Source of the DNA: Pleurocapsales cyanobacterium LEGE 10410
GTDB taxonomy: Bacteria; Cyanobacteriota; Cyanobacteriia; Cyanobacteriales; Xenococcaceae
Direction of reading: 5' to 3'
Length of the DNA stretch: 37,954 nt
Assembly (NCBI GenBank): GCA_015207195.1
Contig: JADEXJ010000049.1
Span: 1-37,954 of the forward strand
The notes under the pieces were generated by a model. The model saw only the letters and a program-made list of their open reading frames with translations. It was not told the DNA's origin and made no database searches. Positions within the stretch are counted from its first letter, which is position 1; each line of letters opens with the position of its first letter. Made by a program: the position numbers and the translations under genes. Below, one piece after another: positions 17,550 through 25,811 of the stretch.

Positions 17550-17612
17550 ATCGGAAATAGAGCTTTTGGTTAGTTGTTATCTATAATCTATTAGTTTCAA
17601 ATCTAACCTCGA

Positions 17613-18086
17613 TCATTGATGAATAACTACTGGTGTACCAATTTTTGCCCAGTCAAATAACCATTCAGCATTACCAAGAGGAAGGTTAACGCAACCATGA
17701 CTCATGGTCGTACCAAAGTTGTGATGCCAGTTGGCTCCGTGTAGAGCATAACCGCGATCGTAGTACAATACGTTGGGTACATTTGGTATATCGTAGTCTG
17801 CCCCCCGCATCCTATCTGAAGTATATTTGCGCTGAATGGCATAAACTCCTGGATATGTCGGGGTTTCGGCTTTGCCTGTAGAGATTACGGCACTAAAATC
17901 TTGATTTTTGCCTGTCCAGGCAAATAAATGTTGTTCTGATAAATCGATTTCAATCCATTGTGTATCCGATTGTTTGAGGTTGTCAATTTTTAAAGCGATC
18001 GCATTTTCTAAACTGGGAGAAGCTAATACTGTATGAGAAAATAACCAAGATTCCCCAATAGTCAATGCTGCGATCGCACCAATCAA
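17613..18086 (-). CDS. L,D-transpeptidase (YkuD/ErfK), apparent frameshift in signal peptide
   Basis: The catalytic core shows the YkuD signature HGANWHHNFGTTMSHGCVNLP, with catalytic Cys in SHGCVNL near residue 133. It forms 3-3 peptidoglycan cross-links or anchors proteins. The open frame begins with a TTG at 18086 inside the hydrophobic segment. A better start is ATG 18124, which has AGGAGGTG upstream and begins MLKK, but it is out of frame and stops after 13 codons. One extra A in the A6 tract (18114-18119) would join ATG 18124 to the main frame and give a normal signal peptide (MLKKAGFGRGFTYLIGAIAA). This is therefore a sequencing error, a recent mutation, or slippage-controlled expression. 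Confidence 0.85.
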   Translation of the reverse strand: MIGAIAALTIGESWLFSHTVLASPSLENAIALKIDNLKQSDTQWIEIDLSEQHLFAWTGKNQDFSAVISTGKAETPTYPGVYAIQRKYTSDRMRGADYDIPNVPNVLYYDRGYALHGANWHHNFGTTMSHGCVNLPLGNAEWLFDWAKIGTPVVIHQ

Positions 18087-18336
18087 GTAGGTGAATCCGC
18101 GACCGAACCCAGCTTTTTTAGCATAATCGTTTCACCTCCTATTAGGAAGCTGTTTGGCACTCCTCTTCACCTAGCTTGTTCTAGTCTCAAAATAACAAAA
18201 TAGTTTGAGAAACTTGTGAAGATGTTGTATGCAAGGTTTGATCTGGCTTACGGCAGTCTATATTGGTCAATAAAATTTTGCCTGTTCAATGGTTGAACGC
18301 CCTCACAAATTCCCCAGACTTTTATACTGTCATTGA

Positions 18337-19248
18337 ATGCGAGTACGACAAAACAAAATTTTATCCAGGGCAAAGAAAATCATGATCCCCATTCAACTCC
18401 GCCAGTGGGTGAAGCGTCATCCTATCACCTCATTTTTTAGTCTCACCTATTTCTTGTCTTGGGGGATTTGGTTACCTCTAATAGTTGGTTACAAAGGCAT
18501 TCTCAGTAATGCGCTGTTTTTAGCTGGCATTTTCGGTCCTGCTTTGGCAGCAGGAATTTTGACGCAACAATCAAGGCGATCGATTGTTAGATGGCTTCGT
18601 GGCATTTTGCGCTGGAGAATTTCAATCCGATGGTATTTCATTGCTCTGGGATTTCCTATTCTATTGATTGGCACTGTAAGTTTGCTCTTTGCCCTTCTAG
18701 GTTATCCAGCTAACTTTTGGCTATTACTCGATCGCGGCTCTGACTATCTTTCGGAACTAATTTTCGTTGCCTTTCTCGGAGGAGGACAAGAAGAATTTGG
18801 TTGGCGGGGGTTCGCACTTCCTCATCTACAAAGGCGTTACAGTCCCGTTATTTCTACTTTAATTCTGGGAATTTTCTGGAGTTTTTGGCATTTGCCGATC
18901 GTCATGGTTAATCCCGAATTTCAGCATGGTTTAGCAATCGCCGATTTTCTCCCTGTTATCTTTATTACCTTCTATCAAGTCATTGGTTACGCTTTCTGTT
19001 TGACTTGGCTATTCAACCGAACCCAAAGCGTGCTACTTACGATTCTTCTCCATGCCAGTTTCAACACAGCCAATCAGCAATTAGTTCCATTACCTTTAGA
19101 GCAGATGCAGGGTAGCAATTATCAAGTTCTTTCAGTCATTATGACTTTAGTACTGACTATAGTTGTAATCGCTCTAATCACTAGCACTAAGGGAAAACTT
19201 GGTTACAAGGCTCAAGCTAAATCTGCCGAAACGAGAGCAAAAGTTTAA
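18337..19248 (+). CDS. CPBP (CAAX protease / bacteriocin-processing) membrane protease
   Basis: A 303-aa protein with about eight hydrophobic segments. The three conserved blocks of the Abi/CPBP family are present: EEFGWRGFALP near residue 152, FWHLP near residue 182, and HASFNTAN near residue 234. The Glu-Glu and His residues are the presumed catalytic set of the glutamic-type membrane protease. The start may be ATG 18337 or ATG 18382 (MIPIQLRQWVKRHP); neither has a clear ribosome binding site. It stands alone, with no bacteriocin genes nearby. Substrate unknown. Confidence 0.88.
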   Translation: MRVRQNKILSRAKKIMIPIQLRQWVKRHPITSFFSLTYFLSWGIWLPLIVGYKGILSNALFLAGIFGPALAAGILTQQSRRSIVRWLRGILRWRISIRWYFIALGFPILLIGTVSLLFALLGYPANFWLLLDRGSDYLSELIFVAFLGGGQEEFGWRGFALPHLQRRYSPVISTLILGIFWSFWHLPIVMVNPEFQHGLAIADFLPVIFITFYQVIGYAFCLTWLFNRTQSVLLTILLHASFNTANQQLVPLPLEQMQGSNYQVLSVIMTLVLTIVVIALITSTKGKLGYKAQAKSAETRAKV

Positions 19249-19487
19249 ATTCAAAGCGAGAACCATTCTTGAGCGATAATCAATCAGATTTATCTCGTAA
19301 AGATTTTTCTGTGAAAAGCGATCGCACATTGAGAAAATCAGACCTTAATTCAGCAACACTTTAAAAACAAATAAAAACTCGTTTTGCTCAACTAACTTCA
19401 CAATTTACTCAAATTATCAACCTATATTTAAAATACAAGCATGAGAATCGCAATTTAATTAAAGATCGATCGTGGCAGGAGTAGAAC

Positions 19488-20111
19488 ATGAGCAATAAGC
19501 AAAATCCTTATCTTCAACTAATCGACATTCCTCCAGGATGTCTCAATCTGATGGGTTACGTGGATGAATCAGAAGTAAATGGTCCAGGGTGTCGTGCGGT
19601 AATCTGGATGCAGGGTTGCTTAAGAGAATGTCCTGGCTGTTTTAATCCCGAATCTTGGTCATTTGAAATTAATCAGTTGATGTCAGTAGATCAACTGGTA
19701 GAGAAAATCACTAGTAATCCCCGACATGAAGGAGTTACCTTTTCGGGAGGAGAACCCTTTTGGCAAGCTCCAGCTTTAGCTAATTTGGCGCGTAAACTCA
19801 AAGCCAAAGGACTCAATGTGATGTCTTTTACTGGATTTACTTTAGAACGATTGCGATCGCAATATGCTCCTGCTGGTTCTCAAGATTTATTAGCTCAACT
19901 TGATATTTTGATTGATGGTCCCTATCTCCAGTCTGAAGCAGTTAATTCTGCTGATTCCCCTGTTGGTTCTAGCAATCAGCGAGTTCATATTTTTAATCCC
20001 GAATTGGAAGATCGCATAACCTGGGCTAGTGACCAAATTGAAGTTCATATTCTCCAAGATGGTAGTCGTCTTGTTACTGGTCATTTAGGGCAGCTATTTT
20101 TATCCGATTAG
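19488..20111 (+). CDS. nrdG: NrdG-like radical SAM activating enzyme
   Basis: A 207-aa radical SAM protein. The [4Fe-4S] motif is CLRECPGC (CX3CX2C) near residue 44 in VIWMQGCLRECPGCFNPESW. The SAM-binding GGE motif follows in VTFSGGEPFWQ. Length and the preceding GPGCRAVIWMQGC match activases of anaerobic ribonucleotide reductase (NrdG), which install the glycyl radical on NrdD. GGCAGGAG precedes the ATG by about seven bases. No nrdD or other glycyl-radical enzyme is present in the window, so the partner is elsewhere or is a different enzyme. An oxygen-sensitive activase fits an anaerobic role for this region. Confidence 0.82.
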   Translation: MSNKQNPYLQLIDIPPGCLNLMGYVDESEVNGPGCRAVIWMQGCLRECPGCFNPESWSFEINQLMSVDQLVEKITSNPRHEGVTFSGGEPFWQAPALANLARKLKAKGLNVMSFTGFTLERLRSQYAPAGSQDLLAQLDILIDGPYLQSEAVNSADSPVGSSNQRVHIFNPELEDRITWASDQIEVHILQDGSRLVTGHLGQLFLSD

Positions 20112-20160
20112 TATAGCCGTACAAAATTGTGGTTAGGACATATCAGTTATTTGCTCGAAA

Positions 20161-20202
20161 GTAGTAAGTAGCAAGTAGTAAGTAGTAAGTAGTAAGTAGC
20201 AA
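20161..20202 (+). repeat. AGTAGTA heptamer repeat array
   Basis: Six 7-bp units of GTAGTAA/GTAGCAA in tandem, between the nrdG-like gene and the ABC ATPase gene. Typical of cyanobacterial short tandemly repeated sequences. Confidence 0.85.
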
Positions 20203-20241
20203 TTTTACAAAGCGTCCTAAGCTTAAGATGCTGGAAAAAAC

Positions 20242-20940
20242 CTAACGACCGACCAAAGCCGTGTCCTTGGCTAATCTGCCATCTTCCATATGGACGATGC
20301 GGTCAGCGATATCTAAAATACGGTTATCGTGGGTCACCAACAGAATCGTACAGCCTTGTTCTTTGGCTAACTGCTGCATAATCTCCACAATATTGCGACC
20401 AGATTTACTGTCTAGGGCTGCTGTTGGTTCATCGGCTAATACTAATTGAGGCTTGCTGACCAAAGCACGAGCGATCGCTACTCGTTGTTGTTGTCCACCA
20501 GAAAGGCTATCTGGATAAAAGTTCAATCGATCGCTCAGTCCTACTTCTTCTAGAATGTGTGTCGTCATGGCGGTACGTTTGTCAAAGGGAATATCTTGAT
20601 GCAGCCTGAGAGACATCCGCACATTTTGTTCAACCGTCAGACAAGACAACAGATTATGGGATTGAAAGATAAAGCCAATCTGATTGCGAACCAGAACTAA
20701 TTCTGATTTACTTGCACCATAAAGTTCTTGTCCTAAAATTTTGACGCTGCCTGACTGAATCGATCGCAAACCGCCAATAAGAGTCAATAGAGTAGTTTTG
20801 CCACTACCAGAAGGACCAGTCATAATGACAATCTCCCCTGGGTCGATATTCAAATCCACGTCGAATAGTACGGGTTTGCGTAATTCACCTTTGCCAAAAG
20901 CATGATTGAGATGATTGATGGTGATGACTTGTTTAGACAT
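20242..20940 (-). CDS. ABC transporter ATPase, DevA/MacB type
   Basis: A 232-aa nucleotide-binding subunit. Walker A is GPSGSGKTT near residue 42, the Q-loop is FIFQSHNLL, the signature LSGGQQQRVAIARAL lies near 144, Walker B with catalytic Glu is LVLADEPTAALDS, and the switch His is in VTHD. Sequence style matches DevA, the ATPase of DevBCA exporters (glycolipid or peptide efflux), and the wider MacB/LolD group. Cyanobacterial devA normally follows devB and devC. Here the upstream gene is a CHAD protein and no permease or adaptor is present, so it is an orphan subunit. A heptamer/module repeat lies directly before the start codon. Confidence 0.9.
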   Translation of the reverse strand: MSKQVITINHLNHAFGKGELRKPVLFDVDLNIDPGEIVIMTGPSGSGKTTLLTLIGGLRSIQSGSVKILGQELYGASKSELVLVRNQIGFIFQSHNLLSCLTVEQNVRMSLRLHQDIPFDKRTAMTTHILEEVGLSDRLNFYPDSLSGGQQQRVAIARALVSKPQLVLADEPTAALDSKSGRNIVEIMQQLAKEQGCTILLVTHDNRILDIADRIVHMEDGRLAKDTALVGR

Positions 20941-21008
20941 GGTTAGTAGTTAGTCGTTGGTCGTTGGTCGTCCTAAAGGATACCGCTTCGCATATTGGTA
21001 GTTAGTTG
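20941..21008. repeat. GTCGTTG heptamer array interrupted by 25-bp module
   Basis: Heptamers of GTTAGTA/GTCGTTG run to 20970, then the 25-bp module (20971-20995, starting TCCTAAAGGATACC), then heptamers resume. The arrangement is repeated in inverse orientation at 24462-24525. It lies between the CHAD gene and the ABC ATPase start. Confidence 0.85.
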
Positions 21009-22007
21009 TTACTTTCCCTTTGCCTCCCGCTTTCCGCCTCCCGCTTCTAAAATTATTGCTTGTCTAAATTCTTCTCTGATTTTCTGCTCAAGAAATTGTT
21101 TTTGTAAGTTTTGCCATTCGAGCCAATTTTGATATCTGGTTTTCAAGCATAAATTGGCAAGTTCGGGCATTTGCTCGGCGATCGCCGACTTTAAGACTTT
21201 TTCTAAGACTTTTCTCAATACGTAGGCATCTTGAATTTGTCCAAGAACCTCTTGAAGCTGTTCGATTTGATGGAGATAGCGATGGTAAGTATCGCCATAT
21301 AATTGGGAAAATAGCTCCAAATTGTAGCGAGTTTTTTTTGCTGATTTACGCAGATCGTGCAGCAGGGCATCTTCACTGTTTAATAATTGTTCTATAGCCT
21401 CTTGGTTGAGTATCTGAGGAAATTGAATTTGTCCCTCTTCAAATTCTACCCCCACAAACCAGCCAGGATGAAGTAAAAATTGACTAATCTGAGGTAAAAG
21501 TAAGTCTGGCAATAACGGAGCGAGAGAACACTCACCTATTGTTTGATATTCAGGTCGATCTAACCAGTTTTTTAGCTCTTGTTCGAGATGAAAATAAAGT
21601 TTGCCCTCAAGAGTTTTGCGAACTTGTTTTACTTCTTTTCGACGCTGTTTCCTGAGATAATTGATCACCCGATCTAAATTCTTTTGTTCATTTTGGGGTA
21701 ATAGAGGTCGATAATCATCAGTTAGGGTGGCAAGCAAGACATCTAAATCTCTTAATCTGCCCACCGACCGACCGAGCTTGGCAAGATTTTTTTCGGTTAC
21801 TGTCTGGGGTAAATCAACAGCAGCTGCCAAACCTACAACCGCACTTCTCAATCTTCGCATTCCCACTCGCATTTGATGCAGGTCTTCTGGATCTTTATCT
21901 TGCAGTACCCTAGTTTGATATTTAAAGATCTTGCGACTGTGTTTGGCGATCGCCATGTAGCTCCATTCTTTTAAAGTAACTGGGCTGGCTTTATTGCTCA
22001 TCTTCAA
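21009..22007 (-). CDS. CHAD-domain protein
   Basis: A 332-aa, mostly helical, charged protein with the CHAD fold. The N-terminal HQMRVGMRRLRSAVVGL box supplies conserved His and Arg residues. A second half carries LHDLRKSAKKTRYNLELF. CHAD domains bind inorganic polyphosphate through this basic surface and often accompany polyphosphate metabolism. No CYTH triphosphatase domain is attached and no ppk or ppx is nearby. It is downstream of the pyruvate kinase in the same direction, with 65 bp between them. The C-terminus ends beside a heptamer array. Role in the cell not determined. Confidence 0.85.
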   Translation of the reverse strand: MKMSNKASPVTLKEWSYMAIAKHSRKIFKYQTRVLQDKDPEDLHQMRVGMRRLRSAVVGLAAAVDLPQTVTEKNLAKLGRSVGRLRDLDVLLATLTDDYRPLLPQNEQKNLDRVINYLRKQRRKEVKQVRKTLEGKLYFHLEQELKNWLDRPEYQTIGECSLAPLLPDLLLPQISQFLLHPGWFVGVEFEEGQIQFPQILNQEAIEQLLNSEDALLHDLRKSAKKTRYNLELFSQLYGDTYHRYLHQIEQLQEVLGQIQDAYVLRKVLEKVLKSAIAEQMPELANLCLKTRYQNWLEWQNLQKQFLEQKIREEFRQAIILEAGGGKREAKGK

Positions 22008-22072
22008 AATCCCCCTACTCTTCGGCAGTATTTGTTTGATTTAAAAGTTCTACTAACTACTAACTTGTTTAA

Positions 22073-23590
22073 TTACCAAGAATGTAATGCTCTTAACTGC
22101 GGTGTTTTTTTCGATTGATGTGCCTCCATACGAGTTAAAACATCATCTAAGATAGTTACCGCTTCAGTAATATAAGCTCCTTTATTTAGCATGACGCATT
22201 CGGCGCGTTCTGCCATAGCTGCATCGGTCATTTCTGCCCTAGAAGGGGTTTTCTTTTTAACCAAATTTTCCAATACCTGAGTTGCCCAAATTACTGGAAC
22301 ATGAGCAGCTTGACATATCCAGAGAATTTCTTCCTGAATCTCTGCTAAACGTTGATAACCAATTTCGATCGCCAAATCTCCTCTAGCAATCATCACGCCA
22401 AAAGGCTGTTTTCCAGCAGCACGTACAATCAATTCTGGAAGATTTGTAACTGCCTCAGGAGTTTCAATTTTTGCCACAATAGCTGGTTGATACGCATTAG
22501 CACCCAAACGTGCTTGTAATTCTAGCTGTAGCAATTCAATATCGGTAGCCTGCTGCACAAAAGAGTAACCAATAATGTCTGCATGAAGGGCAATAAAATC
22601 TAAATCCTGTTGGTCTTTACTAGTCAGAGGACTGAGATTGAGAACAGTGTCGGGGAAATTGATTCCTTTATCGGTACGCAACCTTTCACCCTTGCTTCGA
22701 GCGTGGCTAATCTCTAGGAGAACCCCCTCTGGTAATAACGAGATAACTTTTGCGCCAATTTTGCCGTCATTAATCCATACTTGGCGATCTACTTCTAGTT
22801 GGGACAAAATTTCGGGAATGGTGCAGTTAGCTTTAAATATGTGCTTGTCTGCAACAAGCGGTATGGATTTGGTTAATAATAATCTATCTCCTTGATGTAT
22901 GCGCTGCTTGTTTTTTGATAATAGTACAGTTCCCAAGCGAGGTTTTGGTCCTGCAATATCCATGTATACTTTACAACTCCGTCCTACTTCCGCTTCGGCT
23001 TGTCGGAGATGCTCAATCATTGCTAACCACTCCTGTTCAGTGTCGTGGGCGCAATTGATCCGCATACAGTCTGTTCCTCGCTGTACCAATTCTTTGACCA
23101 ACTGGTAGTTTTCAGCAGCCTCAGTTGGCAGAGTGACCATAATCCTAACTTGACGTTGGTTTGACCGCTTACCAAAAACTTCTTCGGTATGTTGTCTTAA
23201 AAGGCGATCGCCCGCTAAAAAATCCTCTAGTGACGGATGTTGCGGTAACAGAGCGGGTTCTTGGTGACACACCGCCCCCAACGTAGCAATTACGGCATCT
23301 AAGTTGGGTAAAACTTTTGCTTCGATGCGTCCTAGGGAAGATAAGCCCCAAGGCATTAGGGCTAACTGTAGCTGGCGTAAATCTTCGTGTCTGAGGGCTA
23401 AATAATAAGCTAAGTTTAAAGCACTATCGGCAAATGATTTTCGAGCGATCGTCGGTTGCCATTGACGAAATATTTTTTCTCCTTCATAAATTACCGTGTG
23501 TCGAATTCTCTGTAATTCATTGAGCAAGCTTTTGGGCTTGGTGAGTTGGTTCAGCCTAAAATTTTGATTTGGAGCGAGATAAGTTACCAT
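22073..23590 (-). CDS. Atypical pyruvate kinase with N-terminal extension
   Basis: A 505-aa protein. Residues ~1-145 are an all-helical extension of unknown function. From ~146 the pyruvate kinase barrel begins, with degenerate but recognisable motifs: MRINCAHD (for RLNFSHG), DIAGPKPRLG (for DTKGPEIRTG), VAKIETPEAV, VMIARGDLAIEIG, and WATQVLENLVKKKTPSRAEMTDAAMAERAECVMLNKG. The catalytic Lys and the Mg-binding Glu and Asp positions are kept. The C-terminal regulatory domain is missing. This differs from the standard cyanobacterial PK. It may convert phosphoenolpyruvate to pyruvate without the usual allostery, or act on another substrate. Its placement with pfk and acetate genes supports a role in dark glycolysis. 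Confidence 0.82.
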   Translation of the reverse strand: MVTYLAPNQNFRLNQLTKPKSLLNELQRIRHTVIYEGEKIFRQWQPTIARKSFADSALNLAYYLALRHEDLRQLQLALMPWGLSSLGRIEAKVLPNLDAVIATLGAVCHQEPALLPQHPSLEDFLAGDRLLRQHTEEVFGKRSNQRQVRIMVTLPTEAAENYQLVKELVQRGTDCMRINCAHDTEQEWLAMIEHLRQAEAEVGRSCKVYMDIAGPKPRLGTVLLSKNKQRIHQGDRLLLTKSIPLVADKHIFKANCTIPEILSQLEVDRQVWINDGKIGAKVISLLPEGVLLEISHARSKGERLRTDKGINFPDTVLNLSPLTSKDQQDLDFIALHADIIGYSFVQQATDIELLQLELQARLGANAYQPAIVAKIETPEAVTNLPELIVRAAGKQPFGVMIARGDLAIEIGYQRLAEIQEEILWICQAAHVPVIWATQVLENLVKKKTPSRAEMTDAAMAERAECVMLNKGAYITEAVTILDDVLTRMEAHQSKKTPQLRALHSW

Positions 23591-23950
23591 TGTTTTATTG
23601 CTCGCTAGAATACTTACTTTTTGATACTTTTATTGTCAGGGAAAAACTTGAAGAAGTTGTGAGTAAGATCGTAAAAGCCACAAAGGGCTTCCTAAAGGAT
23701 AGGGCGACCCATTAGCTGTGACCGTTGGTCAAAGAAAAGATTGACTTCAATAAGTTTAAGCTATTGCTAGTTCCGTCACCGTGCAGACAGAGCATAATAA
23801 CTATGGGAAATTTGAACTGGTGTAAATAGATTGGTTAAATAAACTCAAATAATTTTGTTTTGAGTGAGGACAATATTTATTTACTCTCTTTTTTAATAAA
23901 ATTCGAATATTTTCAATTGATTGAAATTGTTCTGTAGATTGAGGTCATAT
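23591..23950. other. Intergenic stretch between pyruvate kinase and RR relic
   Basis: About 360 bp without a recognisable gene. It contains a short copy of the TCCTAAAGGATA repeat (23690-23703). The rest is AT-rich DNA likely to hold the divergent promoters, but no specific site is recognised. Confidence 0.5.
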
Positions 23951-24346
23951 TTGAATATTCAAAAATGCGTTTTGCTAATTGATGATGACGAAGATTTCAC
24001 TACTTTATTAGAGTTCGTTTTTTCAGAAAATGACAATTGGCAGCTTATAACGACTTTAGATAGTAATGATGGTATTGCCAAAGCAAAATTAGAACAACCA
24101 GATGTAATTTTACTGAATGTAGTATTGCCGAATTTTAATGGATTAAAGGTATATAGATCGCTACAATCTTGTATGTTTACTTGTTAAATCCCGATTGTTT
24201 TTGTATCGGATAAAGGTATGATAAAAAAAATGATTGATACAGAAATTTCAACAGATGCCAAAGTGATTTTAAAGCCTTTTGACATTTTAGAACTACCAAA
24301 TTATCTGGATAAAGTGTGTAAAAATTATGAGGTTGTAAATCAATAA
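23951..24346 (+). pseudogene. Response-regulator receiver domain with premature stop
   Basis: A stand-alone CheY-like domain. From the TTG at 23951 (GAGG upstream) it reads LNIQKCVLLIDDDEDFTTLL, giving the acidic pocket. At the phosphorylation site LLNVVLPNFNG has Asn where active receivers have Asp. An in-frame TAA at 24185-24187 then interrupts it. The frame continues as IPIVFVSDKGMIKKM and VILKPFDILELPNYL to a stop at 24346, supplying the beta-5 Lys (LKPF). Both the missing Asp and the nonsense codon point to decay. Either half alone cannot fold as a receiver. Confidence 0.75.
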
Positions 24347-24461
24347 TCGATCGCAGCAACGAGAGAAATAATCTTTCTTTATTTTGATTTTGTTCTAAAT
24401 AATCTAAAATCCAAAAGAGAATGCTACATATGGAAAATGTGGGAGACAGCGAAAGGGGAGA

Positions 24462-24525
24462 CTACTAACGACTAATATGCGAAGCGGTATCCTTTAGGAC
24501 GACTAACGACTAACAACTAACAAAG
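24462..24525. repeat. Heptamer array with 25-bp module, inverted copy
   Basis: ACTAACG heptamers flank ATATGCGAAGCGGTATCC... (24475-24499), the exact reverse complement of the 25-bp module at 20971-20995. The whole block mirrors 20941-21008. The remaining DNA from 24347 to 24605 shows no gene. Confidence 0.88.
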
Positions 24526-24605
24526 ACGATTCCATTCGTAGCAAACATTTAGGCACTTCAGATAAGCATATGAGCAAACTAAGATAACAATAAGAATTTT
24601 TGTTT

Positions 24606-24869
24606 ATGTATTTAGAAGATAGAGCATTGAATAAATCATTAAACATAGTATTAACAAGAAAGCTCTTGCATTTAGCCACATCTACAGATTGTAAAATCTA
24701 CAAAGATTTTTCTGATAAGTGGATTTTCAGAGGTTGTAGACCTGAAGGAGAATGGACGCTAGAAGAGCATGAGGCTGGTCAATGGTTATTAAAATTTAAC
24801 GGTGCTGAAGGAATAATTCTTAATACAGGAGAAGTAATTAAATCTTTTGAAATAATTAGCAGTAAATAA
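24606..24869 (+). CDS. Hypothetical protein
   Basis: An 87-aa protein starting MYLEDRALNKSLNIVL. No family recognised. It has a moderately basic N-terminal half with two Cys (DCKIYKDF, RGCRPEG) and a C-terminal beta-rich half (GQWLLKFNGAEGIILNTGEV). No signal peptide or membrane segment. No clear ribosome binding site. It lies between the broken receiver gene and the Crp/Fnr pair in the same direction, so it may be a real small gene or an unconserved frame. Confidence 0.5.
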   Translation: MYLEDRALNKSLNIVLTRKLLHLATSTDCKIYKDFSDKWIFRGCRPEGEWTLEEHEAGQWLLKFNGAEGIILNTGEVIKSFEIISSK

Positions 24870-24938
24870 TCGACTTGTTATCATATTACACTTAGGGGAA
24901 TTATATAATTTAAGTAGGAAAACTAAGTTTCCTCTATA

Positions 24939-25613
24939 TTGAACGAACCTAAGAACAATCTCATACTTGCTGCACTATCTTCTCAAGAATACCAAAGGTT
25001 AATTGATAACCTCGAACCAGTGTCAATTGCTCTACACGAAATTTTGATCGAAGCTGGGTCAGAGATCGAATCTTTATATTTTCCGACTCAAGGAATTGTC
25101 TCTTTAGTTTCGACGATGAAAGACGGCTCTACTACAGAAGTTGGCTTGATTGGGAAAGAGGGAATGGTCGGGATATCTCAATTTCTCGGAGGAGGGGTAA
25201 CCTACAATCGCGCTGTGGTGCAAATTCAAGGTACAGCAATGCGAATCGATGCCCAAATGCTAAGAGTAGAATTTGAACGCGACAGTTCGCTGCAAAAAAA
25301 CCTATCGGGCTACGGCTTAAAATTATTCAATCAGGTGAGCCAATGTTCTGCCTGTAATAATCATCATTCAGTCGAACAGCGAACTGCACGGTGGTTATTA
25401 ATGCTCGATGACCGCGTTGATGATGAAACTTTCGTCATGACTCAGCAACTACTCTCACAAATGCTAGGTGTACGTCGTACTGGAGTATCAGAAATAGCCT
25501 CTGCAATTCAACAGCAGGGAATTATCGATTATAGTCGAGGTCGTATGAGGATTTTGAACCGTAAAGCTCTCGAAGCGATCGCCTGTGAATGCTATCAGAT
25601 TATCAAAAGTTAA
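24939..25613 (+). CDS. Crp/Fnr-family transcription regulator (paralogue 1)
   Basis: A 224-aa protein starting at TTG 24939 (MNEPKNNLIL). The cyclic-nucleotide-binding-like domain covers ~20-140 with ILIEAGSEIESLYFPTQGIVSL and EVGLIGKEGMVGISQFLGG. The C-terminal winged helix-turn-helix includes QQLLSQMLGVRRTGVSEIASAIQQQGII. The FNR iron-sulfur cysteine pattern is absent, so direct oxygen sensing is not expected; the ligand is unknown. The next gene is a tandem paralogue in the same direction 198 bp away, also with a TTG start, so the pair arose by duplication. It could control the adjacent anaerobic-type genes, but no target site was recognised. Confidence 0.9.
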   Translation: MNEPKNNLILAALSSQEYQRLIDNLEPVSIALHEILIEAGSEIESLYFPTQGIVSLVSTMKDGSTTEVGLIGKEGMVGISQFLGGGVTYNRAVVQIQGTAMRIDAQMLRVEFERDSSLQKNLSGYGLKLFNQVSQCSACNNHHSVEQRTARWLLMLDDRVDDETFVMTQQLLSQMLGVRRTGVSEIASAIQQQGIIDYSRGRMRILNRKALEAIACECYQIIKS

Positions 25614-25811
25614 CCAACGCTCCAATTTAACTTGAGATATTTTTGGGCTGTAGTTCCGCTAACGGACAGATAATTAGTATAATTGTTGGTAACTTAAATA
25701 GTTTGAGTTAAGTCGTTGATAATACCTATTTTGTCGCTCATCTTTTTGGCAGAATACTTACCTGTTATTGATTCATTGGCTCGGAGCGATCGAATTTAAG
25801 AAGCTAAAACA

